In this document: one piece after another, positions 4,528 through 5,017 of the stretch
Numbering within the stretch: position 1 is the first letter of the stretch
How the letters are laid out: every line of letters starts with the position of its first letter
Program-made: the position numbers and the translations under genes
Notes under the pieces: model-generated
Told to the model about the DNA's origin: nothing
Seen by the model: only the letters and a program-made list of their open reading frames with translations
Databases searched by the model: none
Assembly (NCBI GenBank): GCA_016650415.1
Contig: JAENVU010000289.1
Span: forward strand, 1-5,017
Reading direction: 5' to 3'
Source: Acidimicrobiia bacterium
GTDB taxonomy: Bacteria > Actinomycetota > Acidimicrobiia > IMCC26256 > JAENVU01
DNA length: 5,017 nt

Positions 4528-5017
4528 ATGGAACCCGTGCCCGACTTCACTTCTTCGGACCTGCCGATCGAACTGGTCACCATGCGCTGTCCGAGTTGTG
4601 GGCCCGGGCTCGTGCCGCTGTCTTCGATCACCTTTCGTATCAACCTCGAGACCAACGCGCCGACGATGGCATTCCAATGCGCGATGTGCGCACGACGAGC
4701 AAGTCTCCCTCTCTCGCGGGTCTCGGTCGAGAAGTTGATCGGTGCAGGAATCGAACCGGACTACTGGCAGTTCCCCGATGAACTGCGGGAGCGGGCCGAG
4801 CTCACTGCCGACGGGACGGCGCCGTTCTCCTACCGGTCCGTACGTCGGGTTGCGGCCGGTCTGATCGAGGAGATCACGGCGTTCCTCAGCGACGTCGGGC
4901 CCTCCGGGCATCGGTCGTCCGCGCGTTCCTGGATCGAGATCCTCCGCCCACCGACATGGAGTACGCGGGCGCCGTTTCCTCGTTCCCCGGACAACGGACG
5001 CGGCCGAGATCACCGGC
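4528..5017 (+). CDS. Uncharacterised Cys4 zinc-ribbon protein, runs off right edge
   Basis: An ATG at 4528, with AGGAAAGG about eight bases upstream, opens a frame that has no stop before the window ends (163 codons). The N-terminal part carries CPSC (residues 21-24) and CAMC (51-54) flanking a beta-rich segment (ITFRINLET, 34-42), a clear zinc-ribbon layout. VEKLIGAGIEP (67-77), a PDEL segment (83-86) and an APFSY segment (98-102) follow. Actinobacteria contain many small uncharacterised proteins of this plan, of roughly 100-130 residues, ending in an acidic helix such as GLIEEITAFLSD here (111-122). Beyond residue 124 the sequence turns Arg/Pro/Ser-rich and looks out of frame, so a frameshift near 4895-4910 or an unusual C-terminal extension is possible. 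The gene starts 83 bases after the flavin reductase stop on the same strand and may be co-transcribed. Function unknown. Confidence 0.65.
   Translation, partial: MEPVPDFTSSDLPIELVTMRCPSCGPGLVPLSSITFRINLETNAPTMAFQCAMCARRASLPLSRVSVEKLIGAGIEPDYWQFPDELRERAELTADGTAPFSYRSVRRVAAGLIEEITAFLSDVGPSGHRSSARSWIEILRPPTWSTRAPFPRSPDNGRGRDHR

Noticed and set aside
4363..5013. Minus-strand open frame of 216 codons
   Set aside because: It lies antisense to the zinc-ribbon gene, which has a ribosome-binding site and Cys4 motif. The composition is Arg-rich and no family is recognisable.
1..5017. CRISPR arrays, transposases, insertion-sequence ends, tRNA or rRNA genes
   Set aside because: I saw no spaced direct repeats, transposase-like frames or conserved RNA gene sequences anywhere in the window.

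Overview
The window comes from a high-GC bacterium, most likely an actinobacterium. Codon third positions are GC-rich and start sites carry clear Shine-Dalgarno sequences. The promoters I can recognise follow the actinobacterial sigma-B/sigma-F pattern (GNNT, 16-nt spacer, GGGTAY). An RsbW-like anti-sigma protein and an RsbU-like phosphatase of actinobacterial character are both present. I cannot name the genus; Acidimicrobiia would be a guess.

Layout, left to right. The left edge (1-109, minus) holds the start of an RsbW-type anti-sigma/serine kinase gene that runs out of the window. Bases 110-453 contain no convincing gene but have several strong inverted repeats, including a perfect 17-bp-arm hairpin. 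A minus-strand stress block follows: a 47-aa membrane peptide (454-597), an encapsulated-ferritin-family protein (EncFtn, 662-961) and a CsbD-family stress protein (1167-1349). A sigma-B-like promoter precedes both encFtn and csbD. On the plus strand, 1464-1671 is the frameshifted relic of a LuxR/GerE DNA-binding domain with no start codon. Its stop overlaps the stop of a large convergent gene (1668-3794, minus) encoding a PAS-PAS-GAF-SpoIIE (RsbU-like) phosphatase. Divergent from that gene, on the plus strand, are a flavin reductase-family gene (3941-4444) and an uncharacterised Cys4 zinc-ribbon gene (4528 to the right edge, open-ended).

How the parts may work together (inference). RsbW-like anti-sigma proteins bind a sigma-B-type factor, and RsbU-like PP2C phosphatases dephosphorylate the anti-sigma antagonist to release it. 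CsbD and EncFtn, both plausible stress and iron-handling outputs, carry promoters of the type such a sigma factor reads. The flavin reductase has a one-mismatch version of the same promoter with the same 16-nt spacer. The window therefore looks like a general stress locus holding both regulators and targets. Its most unusual member is the EncFtn protein: the metal-binding residues are intact, but there is no encapsulin gene beside it and no encapsulin-targeting tail.
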